A stretch of DNA of 64,000 nucleotides, from contig OZ234493.1 of the NCBI GenBank assembly GCA_965153455.1, positions 12,452,213-12,516,212 on the forward strand, given 5' to 3'. Source of the stretch: Sphagnum compactum (Eukaryota > Bryophyta > Sphagnopsida > Sphagnales). The notes under the pieces are model-generated. The model made no database searches, was not told where the DNA came from, and saw nothing but the letters and a program-made list of their open reading frames with translations. The first letter of the stretch is position 1. Every line of letters starts with the position of its first letter. Below are positions 38,636 to 50,689 of the stretch, piece by piece. A program made the translations under genes and the position numbers.

Positions 38636-40117
38636 AACCCTAATTTTTAGTTTTTAAAAAAAAATTTAAGAAAAGAAAAGAAAGAACCTTATGGAAAGAT
38701 CTCACTGAGGTGAAAAAAAAGAACTCTATTCAAGGGCTACAACGACTCATTTTCTTTGCTTGTAGATTTGCTCATATCTGCTGCGCAGCTTTACATTCTC
38801 ACAACAACAACAACAACAACAACTAGGGTTTCCTCCAAAACCATTCAACCATTCAAAATGAGTCATTCTTTTGTGTTCGCACAGATCATTTCCTTTCCAT
38901 TTTGCTAGTGCAAGAATCTTGAAATCGTTTCTGAAATCTTCGCGAAATCGCACGCCACGACAGCTGCGACGTCCTTCTTCCTCGAGAGGAAAGAAGCCGC
39001 AGAAGGCTCGAGCGCACGGGGCTGGAGCTCGGGGCTGGATGGAAGGAGAGATGATGGATGGTCATTAGTGGATGAAGATGAGAATCATCTCCAGTCATCA
39101 CGCTTGACCCTTTTCACACCAGCAGCCTCCATTCATCGTAAACATGGTGTGTTTCTTTGTTCCCAATAGTGTTCCCAATTATGAAACAGTTCGTTCCCAG
39201 TGACCTCTACAAACCACCTGCTAGTACCTCCATTCACATAGAAATAAAAACTATTAAAAAGTAAAATAGAATTTTTCTTTCTAAAAGTAATTACAAGTAA
39301 ATGGAACAAAAAAAAGTAGGAGGTTTTTTTTTGGATTTTTTACCCTTTTGAAACTCATTACAAACAAAGGGTACAAAAAATTGATTTTTTCTAGTTTAAA
39401 AACTAATTACAAAAAATGGGACAAAAAAAACATAAATAAGCACCAAAAAAAAAAAAACAAAACAAAACAAAACAAAAACCCCATGTTGTGATGAAACAAT
39501 AAGGAAAAAAAAAAAAAAAAAAACATATTCTAAAATTTCAAAACCAGAGCATTGTAGATATAAAATCACAAAATGAAAAAGATTTTAAAAAACCAAAAAA
39601 AAAAAAAAAAACAAAACCATCCATCAACAAATATTTTGAATTATTTACATATATATGTATGAACTACACCCATGCCAATGTATTACCACCCCAAAACCTT
39701 AAAACCCAATATGCACAACCTTCAATTTTGCCCCATTAACAATTACAAAAATAAATGAATTATTTGGTTTTAAGATTTGTGGAAGAAAAGGACCTTGTGG
39801 TTGTATGGAAAATGCTTATCCAAAATGCATGATAGTTTCATACATTGTCCAACAAACATTATCTGACAAGACTCAATAATGTTTGTTCTGAAACATATTG
39901 TTTTGCAAGTTCTTCACCCTCCATATTCATCCTTGCCATGTTTTAATTTTTTTATGGAATTCTAATTAGAAGCATATTTGGATTTTTCTTTAGACATGTT
40001 TAGGTCGGCATTCATCCATTCAGTTCACCTTTAAGTTGGTGGGCTTTTAGGCATGGTGTTTGAACACCTTCAAAATTTATTTGATTTAAAAGATTAAGTT
40101 AATGACTTTTCCCAGTT
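38636..40117. other. Upstream region of the pseudouridine synthase gene, then A-rich spacer
   Basis: 38636 to about 39130 is GC-richer, with an (ACA)n tract near 38800-38820. It likely holds the promoter and leader. From 39240 on, the sequence is A-rich with many long A runs and no gene. Confidence 0.45.
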
Positions 40118-41610
40118 ATTCTTGGTGTGTGCTCCTGTTGCTATAAGGCATATGCTCGAGCGTATAGCCAGGGCCCTTGGTGTTGTCAAGTTGTTAGCTT
40201 TTATATTTCAAGCCTTTCATCATTTGTCTTCCCAATTATATTTTGTAGGCCTTGCGGTTCAACTCCACAAATGTGCTACTTGGTCTCTTTCAAGGTTTTC
40301 GCCTCCATCTGGTTTTTATACCTTTGTTAGGGGTATTAAGGTTTTGGGTGTTCCTTTGGGGTCCTTTTCCTTCACATCTTCTTTTCTATAAGATGTTTTG
40401 GATGATGATGTTCAACACATAAATGCCCCTCCTAGGTTCGGGGATGTGTAAATGACATTTGGGATTTTCACTTGTTGTTTCATCTAAAGGCTTTATTATT
40501 TTATTATTATTTCCTTTCATTCCCAGATTTTCAGTGCCAACTAACCTTTTTTTATTCAACTTTCATTTATGTATTTGGGAGATTCTAAGGGCCAAGTTCT
40601 TTGAATTGTTTATAGGCTCCCCTAATTTGTTAGCAAACTTCTCTTCCCATCTCTAGAGATGGGATAGGTCTTGTCTTTGCAAAGGTTGTCACCCCGGCAA
40701 CGTACTTTGGGATTTGGGGGCTTGTTGCCCTAATCACTACATCTCTAATCTTTTGCAAGATAGTCGTTCATTTTTATTGGGGGTTATAGGGGCCAATAGT
40801 TTAGGTCCACTTCCATTCCAAGCTCACCTTAGGTGGGTTCATGACTTTCTACCTTTAATTGTTCAAATTTTCATCCTTCTATTTGAATAGTTGTCAAAAG
40901 ACAGAATGGATCATTTTTAGGAGAACATCTTAGAGACTGTGCATGAGCATTCATTTTCCAACATCATCTTAGAATTGTTTTTTAAATTGTCATTACGTTT
41001 GGCTGAAATCTTATGTAGGCCTAAGTTCGGGTGATCAACTTTCTACCCACGTAGTCATCCCATCTTTTAAAATGACCTTTGACATTTTCTCTTCAATATT
41101 ACACACCATATTGGGCCTCCCCCATCCCACAACTTGTGCTCTTTCTTGATGCATATGTGGCTAGCCCATAGATCTGATAAGGATCCATTTATTTCATTGT
41201 TCTCATGAGGGAGAACGCATTAAGCCACACATGATGTAGTTCGAGATTTTTTCGCTTCCATTGTTAAGGATGTTGGGTTCCATGTTTTGCACAAGCAAAC
41301 ACATGCTCCCGACACCATTTCTCTAGTCATCATGACGATGAATGGATATTGTGCTTACACGAGATGGTATTTGCATTTTGGCAACATAGCCATTGTTGAC
41401 CTGATCTGTGCAAATTTTGTTTCATGAATTGCTTCTTCTTGAAAAATGGTTGCGACAATTATAGCTCGGGGAAAGGTTGTATCATATCACAACCAACACT
41501 TTAAGGATGATTTCATCCTTTTAGAAGTAGAGATATTTGGATGTTTACACTAGCAAACAAATGACTTCTTTCATCGATGTGCTAACATGCATGGTTGGTG
41601 AAGGACTTTG
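40118..41610 (+). mobile_element. Decayed non-LTR (LINE-type) retrotransposon, reverse-transcriptase 3' part
   Basis: The plus-strand translation gives GLAVQLHKCATWSLSRF, then GIKVLGVPLGSFSFTSSFL. These match the post-palm part of plant LINE reverse transcriptases (a GL..xxKC..WS block and an LGVPLGS block). Further on it reads DVLDDDVQHINAPPRFGDV and FGIFTCCFI, and near the 3' end DDFILLEVEIFGCLH and FFHRCANM. Each recovered segment is interrupted by stops. Several stops sit where the family pattern expects Gln. The YADD catalytic block is absent: LLA passes directly into FIFQAFHHLSSQL. This is an old, dead copy; 5' parts were not recognised. I recall this type of C-terminal sequence from plant retrotransposons, but the exact clade is unknown. 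Confidence 0.65.
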
Positions 41611-44600
41611 GAGGTCCTCTTTCAATTATATGTTCATTTTATAGGTAGAAGGTGTTAGTGGTTTTTCAGAAAATTCAAGTCACCACTATCTTACATTGAG
41701 CAACATGAAAGGTTTTTTAAAAGTTTAATGTCCTTCTAGGTTTTCGTCCATCTCTTTGCACGACTTGTTTTGTGCTACTAATGATGGGTTTACATTCTCA
41801 ATTTCATGATTTCTTCTCTTAAGGCTCCCATTGTGTGTTTGGCATTTTCAGGTGTGGTTTTTTGTTTGGGCTTTAGTCCTTTCGTCTTTTTTTGTCTTGT
41901 TCCCTCGTTAGGTGTTTTTCTTTATTTATTTGTTTATTTCCATATACCCATGTTCAAATGATGTACAAGATTTGTGTTTCAAAATGCATTTAAAGAAAGA
42001 TTAAGTGTTAAGCTTTCTACAGTGATGATTTCCACATCAAATTTTGGACTATGAACAAAAACATTATGAGGAAATTGTTTGTAAACAAAATAAACCGAGA
42101 GGTTAAAACATAACAACATTGTAGATGTTACATTTTTGTTATGACATTTATTATCAAGTTTGTTTGAAGATTCCATGAATATTTATTTTGTATTTCATGG
42201 TTATTAATTGGAACATTTTCATGTATGAACAATTTCAAATAATATGTTGAACCCATTTTCACCGAATGCAATTTATGACAAATAATATGCAAAATCAAGG
42301 AAGGTTTTTTAATTGTAATTTATGAACTCAATAATGGAAATATAATGGTAACAAGCTTACACAAAATCAAAATTTTTGAAGGATTTTTTGTTTCTAACCA
42401 AAGTGGTGATCATTAATAAGAAGATGTAAAAATTGACAACAATCTCTAAGGAAATTTAACCAAATCTATGTATAAGTCAAATATGATGTACAAAATTTTA
42501 ATCAACCTTCTATATTTTTGGCTACACACTAAAAATCAAATTCAAAAAATGCTGAGTTTAAGTTTTTATTTTCACTTTTGGTGATTGAAAACTTCCAAAA
42601 ATACTTCATTTTCTTTTTTTCATTTCATTTTTGACAAAGAAAATCCAATAACAAAAATTAAAACAAACCAACATAATACCTTGTAAATGCTTTACAAAAG
42701 GTTTGAAATTTTCAATTGTAATATCCATATAAACCTTGGGTCACTTTTTATAAGACTTATCATTATTATAAATATGAAGTTATGTGTTATGTCGTATACA
42801 ACATTTGTCAACCCCATGATACACATATAATCTAGAGAATATTTATGAAAGTCCTAACCAAGTTGAAATTGTTCATATAATGGTTTAAAGGTTAAAATTA
42901 TGTTGTTTGAATTCATAGTTCATGAACAAAATTCATTCATTGTCTTTCGTTTTTTAATTTGTAACATACATATTTAAATTCATGTCAACAAGTTCCTTGG
43001 ATGGATGGTGGGCCTTATGGAAAACTTTAAAAAGTTTCCATAACCTTTTTTCCCATAATTAAAAAACCCATATTGTACAAACCATCTATTTATTAAGGAA
43101 CAAACCATGGTGCCCTAGTTACACTTTTGATACTATTGGAATACCTTCAATGAGTAAGGGTGCACCAAGGTGTTTTGATAATGTTTAGATTTAGAACGCA
43201 AGAATTATTAAACATTGAACACATTTTTCATTAAATATTCAATAAAAAAACTATATATTTTAATATCTTGGTGCAAGATCTTTTTATTACTAGAAAGCCT
43301 GTGATGAGTGGATCTATTGGAGCAAATTTTGTAATATTTAAACCTAATGTGGGGGAATATTGAAATTTGAATCATTTTTTGTAATGAAAAAATAATTTAA
43401 AAATATATATTTTTTGGCCACTATTGGAATCTGCCATCAAGGTCTTGTTCACACTTGGAACAATTAAATAATCATGTTCACACTTGGGCCAACAACATAT
43501 GTCACACTAATTACCTTTAATTTTAACCAACAAATGTTATTAAATTTTTTATTTAAACCATTAATTTTGTTATTTGTTTTACGTTTGTGACATTGAACAA
43601 TATAAGCTTCATTATCAATTATCATTGGTTAGATTAAAACATGTGAATTTTCCAATCAACAGCACAACATTAATACACACAAAAATGCCAAATGTTACAA
43701 AAGTGCAACAAATTAAATGAATTTTTTTTTCTATTGTAACATGTACACAATTTTGGCATGTTTGCTTGTGGTGCCTTGAAGGAAAATGTTCTTAAAATAT
43801 TTTCATTATACTAAATTTTCTAATCAAATTACAAGTATGAGAAAAAGTGTATGTTCCATTGATTATTTCTATCTTCAATTAGATTGTGGCCTTACATATT
43901 GATCTCTTGCACAAATAATCTATAGTTGTGTCATCACATGATTAATTATAGGCACAAAACATGAATTGTGGAGGCCTAGATGGTTGCCTTCATGTTGTAT
44001 TAGTGGGTTGAATTGGAACACCAAGTGCTCATTTTCAAATACGTGATGGTTAATGTGAATGTGCTATCATATTTACTAAACGCCATTTGCAAGAGCATGG
44101 CTACCCTTATCAATGACATTACTACCTTTCACCATGCTACAAATTGTGAGTTCATTATGTGTTTTTTTTCATGGCTACGGATGAACAAGGTGGCAAAATG
44201 TATACCAAGGAGTCCCAAGCAACATAAACCTAGAACCAAAACAATGTTGTAGATGACAAGCCTAAGTTGCGATGATCATGTTATAGCAATGACATTTGTC
44301 CATGAACACATAAATGAGATTTTGCAAACAATCTATTAAAACCCATATAGTTAGGTGATAGTTATCTTGATTCTTACCCTTCAGTTAACATTACTTTTCA
44401 CATAACCACCCATGTTCGATTTGTTGCTACATAACATTGCAAGTGTAACCACAAGGTTAAATTCCTAATTTTTACCTTTGATTTAACTAAGTGTGTGGCC
44501 GATCTTTATTGAAGGAAAATGTCTAAAAAAAATTCACAACAAATGAAAACAAACTTGGGAAATGAAGCCTAAATCTTCAAATGTTTCCCCTTTAAAGAAA

Positions 44601-44651
44601 ATCCATTGTGCAACACTTTTGAATGCGTTCTTTAGAGAATAATTATTACAA
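41611..44651. other. AT-rich intergenic spacer, no gene recognised
   Basis: Short open frames only. Two short copies of the TTTTGGCYAC dispersed repeat are at 42515-42530 and 43411-43435. Confidence 0.55.
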
Positions 44652-44845
44652 GAACTTGGCCTCATTGCTTTAGATGAAAACATTCAAGGAAATTGTACAT
44701 TGGATGAAAGTTGAGGAACTTGGCTTCATTGCTTCAGATGAAAACATTCAAGGAAATTGCACAATGGATGAAAGTTGAAAAACTTGGCCCCATTTCTATG
44801 GGAAGGAATGAAAGGAAATTGCTAGTGGGTGAAAATTTGGGAAAA
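44652..44845. repeat. 64-bp tandem repeat, about three copies
   Basis: Units start with GAACTTGGC at 44652 and 44716 and, degenerate, at 44780. They share CATTCAAGGAAATTG and GGATGAAAGTTGA. The period is exactly 64 between the first starts. Confidence 0.85.
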
Positions 44846-45519
44846 TGATGCTAATTGTGTTAATGAAAATTGAATAATAGATGAAATTCTAAAATTTGCT
44901 TGGAAATTAGGGTTTGTCACCCATATCCTAGGACCAAGGTTTCTGAGTTAGTGTAAACCAACACCCTTACCAATGCACCATGAAGGATGAATGGTAAGTC
45001 ATCAAGAAACAATTTTTCGTTGAGTTTGAGTTCCCTAATGAACCACATTGTTAGCTTAGTTGTTATTTTTCATTACCTCCCTCCTAACAAATCGCTTGCA
45101 AATTTGTTAATAGGTAGAAAGTGATGTACTTTGAATACAACTTTTTTATGCCAATATTACGAATACATCAACCATGATCATCATAACCTTCAAATGTTTC
45201 ATATCTTATGTCTTATAAAAACAAGAATACACTATGCATCAACAAAATATGTACAAATTAATAAATTCATCGAAGTATTCATATATTTCAATCCATGATG
45301 GTCATGGGTCTATGTATGAACTCCAAACCAATGTTGGACAGTTCTAAAAATGAGAGACATACACCCATTGGTTATCAGACCAGGTATATTCAGTTACCCA
45401 TCGGGTCTCCAAATTGTTCACTAATTCATTTTGATATATAATCACAATTTCCAGTTTTTTTTTTTTTTTTTCAAAGCCAAAGAACTGGTCATTGGGTTCT
45501 TTGAAAGTTCAAAAAACCA
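44846..45519. other. AT-rich spacer upstream of the snRNP gene
   Basis: No gene. A short segment near 45380-45415, read on the minus strand (GAGACCCGATGGGT), resembles the duplicated element at 35568 and 35633. Confidence 0.45.
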
Positions 45520-45523
45520 CCCA

Positions 45524-45700
45524 AACCCTAAACCCTAAACCATACCTACTTCTAACAGAATGGGTTACCAAGGTGAATTAGGGTTTGAGGCAGAAATGGG
45601 AATTAGGGTTTGAGGCAGACAGGGAGGGGCATTAGAGTTTTGAGCCAGAGATGGGATAATTAGGGTTGTCGGGAAGGAAGGAAATTAGGGTTTGAGGAAG
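45524..45700 (+). promoter_or_regulatory. Cluster of telo-box-like AGGGTTT / AAACCCTAA motifs
   Basis: AAACCCTAAACCCTAAACC near 45526 is followed by ATTAGGGTTTGAGGCAGA-type copies near 45577, 45601 and 45682. Weaker forms lie near 45631 and 45660. In plants, telo-boxes are known promoter elements of genes for ribosome and RNA-processing functions. Their position upstream of the snRNP gene fits that. They may also be a small tandem repeat. Confidence 0.5.
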
Positions 45701-46082
45701 AACACGTGAGTCCAAAGAGAAAGTGCTCTGCCTTGCGCGAGCTCTTTCGATTGCAAGCTGCGCTGCTGCCGCTGCTGCTGCACCACCACCACCACCAAGT
45801 AAGCGACACTACTGTTGGCATCGCTTTCATTGATTTGGTTTCGAGGAATGTACTTTTTATCTGCAACTAACTTCAAGCTTTTACGCAGCTTGCGGATTTT
45901 TGTCCTCAATTTGTTATGTATTGTTCTTTGTTTTCTTGCTCCGGGAGACAACAATACCTTGTTCTGTTTTGATTGGGGATCCGGTTCTTACAGACCCTTT
46001 TTTCTTCTGAAATAGTTGAATGTATGCAGAAGCTCTTTGTGCTTCGAACGTCGGATTTGAAGTGTTTTCTGTTTTGTGTGTG

Positions 46083-46084
<2 letters not shown>

Positions 46085-46124
<40 letters not shown>
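46085..46124. repeat. (TG)n microsatellite
   Basis: About 20 TG copies shortly before the acceptor of the first recognised exon of the snRNP gene, so probably intronic. Confidence 0.9.
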
Positions 46125-46126
<2 letters not shown>

Positions 46127-46172
46127 GTTGTTTCTGGTCGAGGGATTTTACTTTTGTGTTTTGTGTTTGCAG

Positions 46173-47440
46173 TGGATAGGAGAAGAGAACGAGAGAGAGG
46201 AGGGGGAGACCGGGAGAGGGATAGAGACCGCGAACGGGATAGTAGGGACTGGGAGAGAGAAAGAGACAGAGATAGGGATAGGGACAGAGACAGGAGACGT
46301 GTCGCGCGATCTCGTTCTAGGTCTCCGGTGAATGATAGGCATCGGAGATCGGACTCCCCTGTCGATCGACATGGAGATCGGGGGCATAAGACGACAGACG
46401 AGAGAAGGGATGGCAGCAGAAGAGAGAGGGAGAGAAGCAGAGATAGAGGATATGGGCCAGAGGGTGACAAGGCAAGAGAGAAGGGAGACAAAAAGATGGT
46501 GGCAGATAAACGGGACAAAGGAGGCGAAAGTTTCAATGGATTAGACTCACAACGGGCAGCAATTGTTGCACAGTTTGTGGATGGAATCGCCAGTGAACAA
46601 CATAAAGGAGGGGAAGGCCCTCTTTCTTCTACGCCTCCTGTTTTGGAAGACAACAATGACGATGACGTTATGAAGAAACTTGGGATTCCAACCACTTTTA
46701 ACACTACAAAGGTGACCTTCAATCCTTCAATCTGCATGTTTTCTCAGAAAGTCTCAGATTGGCCAGCAAGAATCCAAACTTAAAATAGGGGTATTCTTCT
46801 GTTCAGGGTATTGAACCCTAATACCAAGTACATCCCTTTACTGGAAAACCTAGCTAGAGGTGTTGTTGCACTGGTGAGTTGCTGCTCATTACTGTCAAGT
46901 TGTTTGTGTTCATGAAATCATAAAATAGGCTACATCATGCATGTTTTTTATGGCAGGGAAAGTATGTACCAGATACAAATCATAGTGCAGTCAAGCTTAC
47001 AACAAAGAGACAGCCACGCCAATATATGAATAGAAGAGGTGGGTTGTCTCTGAATTTCTGCTCTCTGTTTTCTCTGTTGTCGTGTGGTTTCTTGTTCTGA
47101 AGCATAGGCATATAATTTTGGAGATTTTGTGAGCTGGGTTTTTATGGATTACTGTAGTTCAGGGGTTTCTTGGACCCTTTCAAGCTGAAATTTTCACATT
47201 GCAAGTCCCTGCAGATGTGTCCACAGAAAACACTTGATTTTGTGACAATTGTACAGTGGGGTAATGACTCTCTATTAAGATGTTACTGGAATTCTTCAGC
47301 TTACAGAGCATGCATGGAACAACAATTTGTCTGTTTTGGTTGTTGCTTACATAAGTTGCAATTCATGTAAACATGGACTGACACAAGGTGTGTTTGCAGG
47401 TGGCTTCAATCGGCCATTGCCTGCAGAGTCAAATAGATGA
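46173..47440 (+). CDS. U4/U6.U5 tri-snRNP 27-kDa protein (SNRNP27), 5' end unresolved
   Basis: Recognised exons are 46173-46711, 46957-47038 and 47400-47440. The first starts after TTTGCAG and codes for a long Arg/Asp/Glu/Ser region (DRRRERERGG, then RSRSRSPVNDRHRRSDSPVD). A conserved C-terminal domain follows: DDDVMKKLGIPTTFNTTK joined to GKYVPDTNHSAVK, then RQYMNRRGGFNRPL and a stop. This is the SNRNP27 signature (KGK.V ... RQYMNRKGGFNRPL in the family). Known role: nuclear, part of the U4/U6.U5 tri-snRNP of the spliceosome. The recognised exons give 220 residues. No Met occurs before MVADKRDK in the first of them, so the start codon must lie in an upstream exon that contributes phase 1. 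One candidate is ATGG|GTTACC near 45560, but that donor is weak. A segment at about 46807-46872 has splice-like edges but does not fit the family alignment. Confidence 0.85.
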
Positions 47441-50270
47441 GGGTTACCTCTCCTAAGTAGGCCATTGACTTCAACATTCTGATTCCATGAGAAGCTTCTG
47501 AAGCAAAAGTGATTCTGATTGCTATTCTGCTCAACATTTACTAAAGAACTTCAAAGGTGGAACATTTTGATTCCTTGCCTGCTGTTCTGAAATGCAGCCT
47601 TCCCTTTTCTTGATTGTGACACCAATTGACATCTTCACCAATGTCTCCTTTGTGCACTGTCTTCAACTACACTGATGTCTTGTCAGAATTCTAAGTTTGT
47701 ATGGCTGGACATCTGTTTCTATGAATCAGTTCTCCCAAGGGATTGTATCTGTGTAGTTGAAAGCCTGTAGTTACAGTAGAAGTGCATAGTTTCAGGAACT
47801 TTGAACTCTTGCATAGATTAGTAGTTGGTTGATCACTGTTAGTTTTAGGGTAAGCTTGCCTCCTTGCAGTCTATGGGTGTTGTGCTTTCCTAGGAAAGAG
47901 AAGGTGGTGTGGTGAAACATAGCACTAGAAGCTTGTTAATCATTCAATTTGCACAACAGGTGTTAGCATGGAATGGAGCAAAATGATGTAGGACCATCTC
48001 ATGGAGCAACATTGTATCAAAGTTTTGACTGGTGCAAAATGAACTTTCTATTATCTGCTCTGTGAGTAAAGCTTAGTTTAAAATATCTAATCTACATGGC
48101 TGAATGTTTATGTTGGCACTATGCTTTAATTCAAATGACCATGTGCAGTGATGAATCCCTTGGACATCTGAGATGGGCACTTTTTGTTTTCACACCCATC
48201 TTGAAAACCACAAACTGGGACACAGTGTGCCAACATTGAGGTGTGCCAACTCTTCTGGCGTGTTGATAAATTCGTGATCATTCTTTTTCTTTCATCAGTC
48301 TTCTACAGCAGATGTCAGATAGGATATGAACTGTACTAGAGATGGAGCAGATGGCATTCAAGATGAAAAGCCTGGAAGGATGATGTGGGTTTAATTGTTG
48401 GGGACTTCACAAGAATGGAAGGTGGTACTAACTTAGTAAGGGGCTGTGTCTCCAGAACTTTTTTCACAATAGGCTGTCACAGTGTTGTTAGATGATGTGC
48501 AGATTTCTCTGCAATTTCATAGTTATGTTGTCAAATGGTGCTTGCAAAGTTTCTTAGTAATTGGACAACAATTTCCTGTTATTCCTTTGTATGTATCAAT
48601 TGAGGGGTTGATCCATCCTCATGCAACAATCAATTTGTAGGGGTGATATTGGGTCACTGTTTTCCCTCAGCCCTGGTGCAATTCCAGGCCCCAAGTTGAG
48701 AGGGTGTTGCAGTTGCACTCTTTATGCAGCAGCCTATACTTATTAGTCTGGATCTGATTTGATCAGCCTGTTGACTTGCTGGGGTATGTATAGTGATAAG
48801 CAGAATGTAGTGAAACACAAACAGAATGGATGGTTTTGCTCCAAATTTCAACCAAATGGTGCAATTGGGCAGATCTCAATACTGTTCAACAGCTGGAAAG
48901 ATCTCAATAACTTTTACCAATTTTTTGCTTGTGAGTGACCTTCAAAAGGGATCTTGATAGTTGAAGTCCCTTTTGAAAAAAATGGAACATTTTTGCTTGT
49001 TAAATTATTCAAAGGTCAGACATTGAAACTATGAAAATCAATTACAAACAAACAATTTTGGGACAAAGTGAAGCATCCAAAAGTGTTCTTTTTGGAGGTG
49101 CCAGGACAATAGTGGCTACAAGAGATCCTAGATTGCAACTCCGCATTGGGTTGATATTGTAAAATTATCTTAACTCGTGAATCTTTACAGAAAATCTTGC
49201 TGCGTCAGAGCTTCCATATGGAAGTCGCAAGTGTTTAGAGATGTTTGTGCTTTGTTATGCATGGAGACCAATACCAACTTTATTGGCACTGCCTATAAGG
49301 AAGGACTATGGGATAGTGTGAACTTCATTTGGTCCTACAATCTGACAAACATTCACTAAGTATCACTATAAACTGCAAGTTTATCTTCTTGGGAAAATAA
49401 TATTTTAAGTGTTGCTGGTCTGAATTTGCCATTAAGGGCAGAGCAATTGCAATTGCAATTGTGCCATGAGCCCCTTGCCCAGAAGTAGACTGCACCAGGG
49501 TTATCCAGACACATGCAAAGTCACACCTCAACCTAAAGTAAAAAGCTGTGCGTGACACATTCCATACAAGGGAAGGCACACCTTAACTGAAAGTAAGAAG
49601 GACACAGCTCACAGTGCTTGGTGCAATCTCTGTCCCCTATTGAATTCTAGAGAACAATTGGGCATAATATTTTTAGTATTCTGTAGCTGAATACAAACAT
49701 GATGCTAAGTACAGGGAGACTACCTGAAGCAGGTCCCACAAATTCATAAAAGCCCAGACTTTGAAGATGGTGTACTTAGCAGACTCCAGATCCCCCTTTT
49801 CCTCATGGTCATTGGACCTGCAGTGACATGTTCTACAGTGTTGGCTCTTTCATCACACACACACTTTGGGCTCAAATGGGGATCAGCTTTCACTCTCCAT
49901 ACCTCCAAAATACACCAGTAGCACTCAGAGGAGAAAAATGGTTCATTCCATTCCATGGATGAGATCTCTGAGATTGCAAACAAAAAGCTCCACAATAACA
50001 CTTTGAAGGTAACTGGGATGTCAGTTCTGGCCAAAACAAACATGACAAGAATAGTGCAGTCATAACCTTGTGGCAGTCACTCACAAACTATCAGATCACC
50101 TTCATGAATGGCCATGACTAGCCGCGATTGCTCCCTACTGCCTCATCACCTCCCAATGGTTGTGGTAGGTGAGTATATAATCATCTGCTCAAAAATTTGG
50201 GCAGATAATCATAGAACAACCTATGTCCTGAGTTTCTTTCACATCTCTGAAAGCAAGGGGAAGACTCAGC
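47441..50270. other. 3' UTR of the snRNP gene and convergent intergenic region
   Basis: GC content is like the gene flanks and much higher than the distal spacer. No conserved frame is seen. A minus-strand frame near 49744-50084 contains LSPKCVCDERANTVEHV, weakly reminiscent of a retroelement zinc-binding segment, but this is not enough to call. Confidence 0.45.
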
Positions 50271-50312
50271 CATTCATGAAAGGCAGCACGGAGGTGAAGC
50301 AGTTACAGATCA
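50271..50312 (-). pseudogene. Duplicated fragment of the ETO1-like last exon with a nonsense codon
   Basis: These 42 bases match 50802-50843 in the last exon of the ETO1-like gene at all but a few positions. In the coding frame the gene reads DLQLLHLRAAFHE. The copy reads DL-stop-LLHLRAAFHE, with CAA changed to TAA. Similarity fades on both sides. It lies about 380 bases beyond the functional stop codon. Confidence 0.7.
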
Positions 50313-50689
50313 CTAGCACTCAAGAGACTTAGCTAATCAGTTAGTCAAAAGTTTCCTCCAAGCTGCAACAAGATTGTGAGGGTAAGCTTCACTTCGTCTG
50401 AGTTTGCCCCTATACAGACAGCAACAATGCCGAATGCATAGAGAGGACTCCATAGACAGTTGTGGTTGGCGCCTGCACTCTGGACATATCATTTCAGCAT
50501 TCCGTGGATCTTCTAATTGCATTGCAGGATTGACAATGGTGAATGAATGAAGGTGAGTTTAAACAGAAGCTAAGGGTGCACTATATCCAGAGGACCAAAC
50601 TTGGTCCTCAGCAACCACTTTTCAAGGATTGAGTCTGTTGGTTGCCAAATAGGACCACAAATCTGGTCCCCTTGATATGCAGCAGCAAG

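Noticed and set aside
40118-41610. Functional reverse transcriptase
   Set aside because: It has many stop codons and no YADD catalytic motif.
46076-46172. Cys/Val-rich N-terminus of the snRNP27 frame
   Set aside because: It is the translation of a TG microsatellite before a clear splice acceptor.
46807-46872. Extra exon of the snRNP27 gene
   Set aside because: The family signature runs directly from FNTTK to GKYVPD. Including this segment would break it.
49744-50084. Zinc-binding reverse-transcriptase fragment (minus strand)
   Set aside because: Only a short Cys/His-like string is similar. The surrounding frame shows no other retroelement block.
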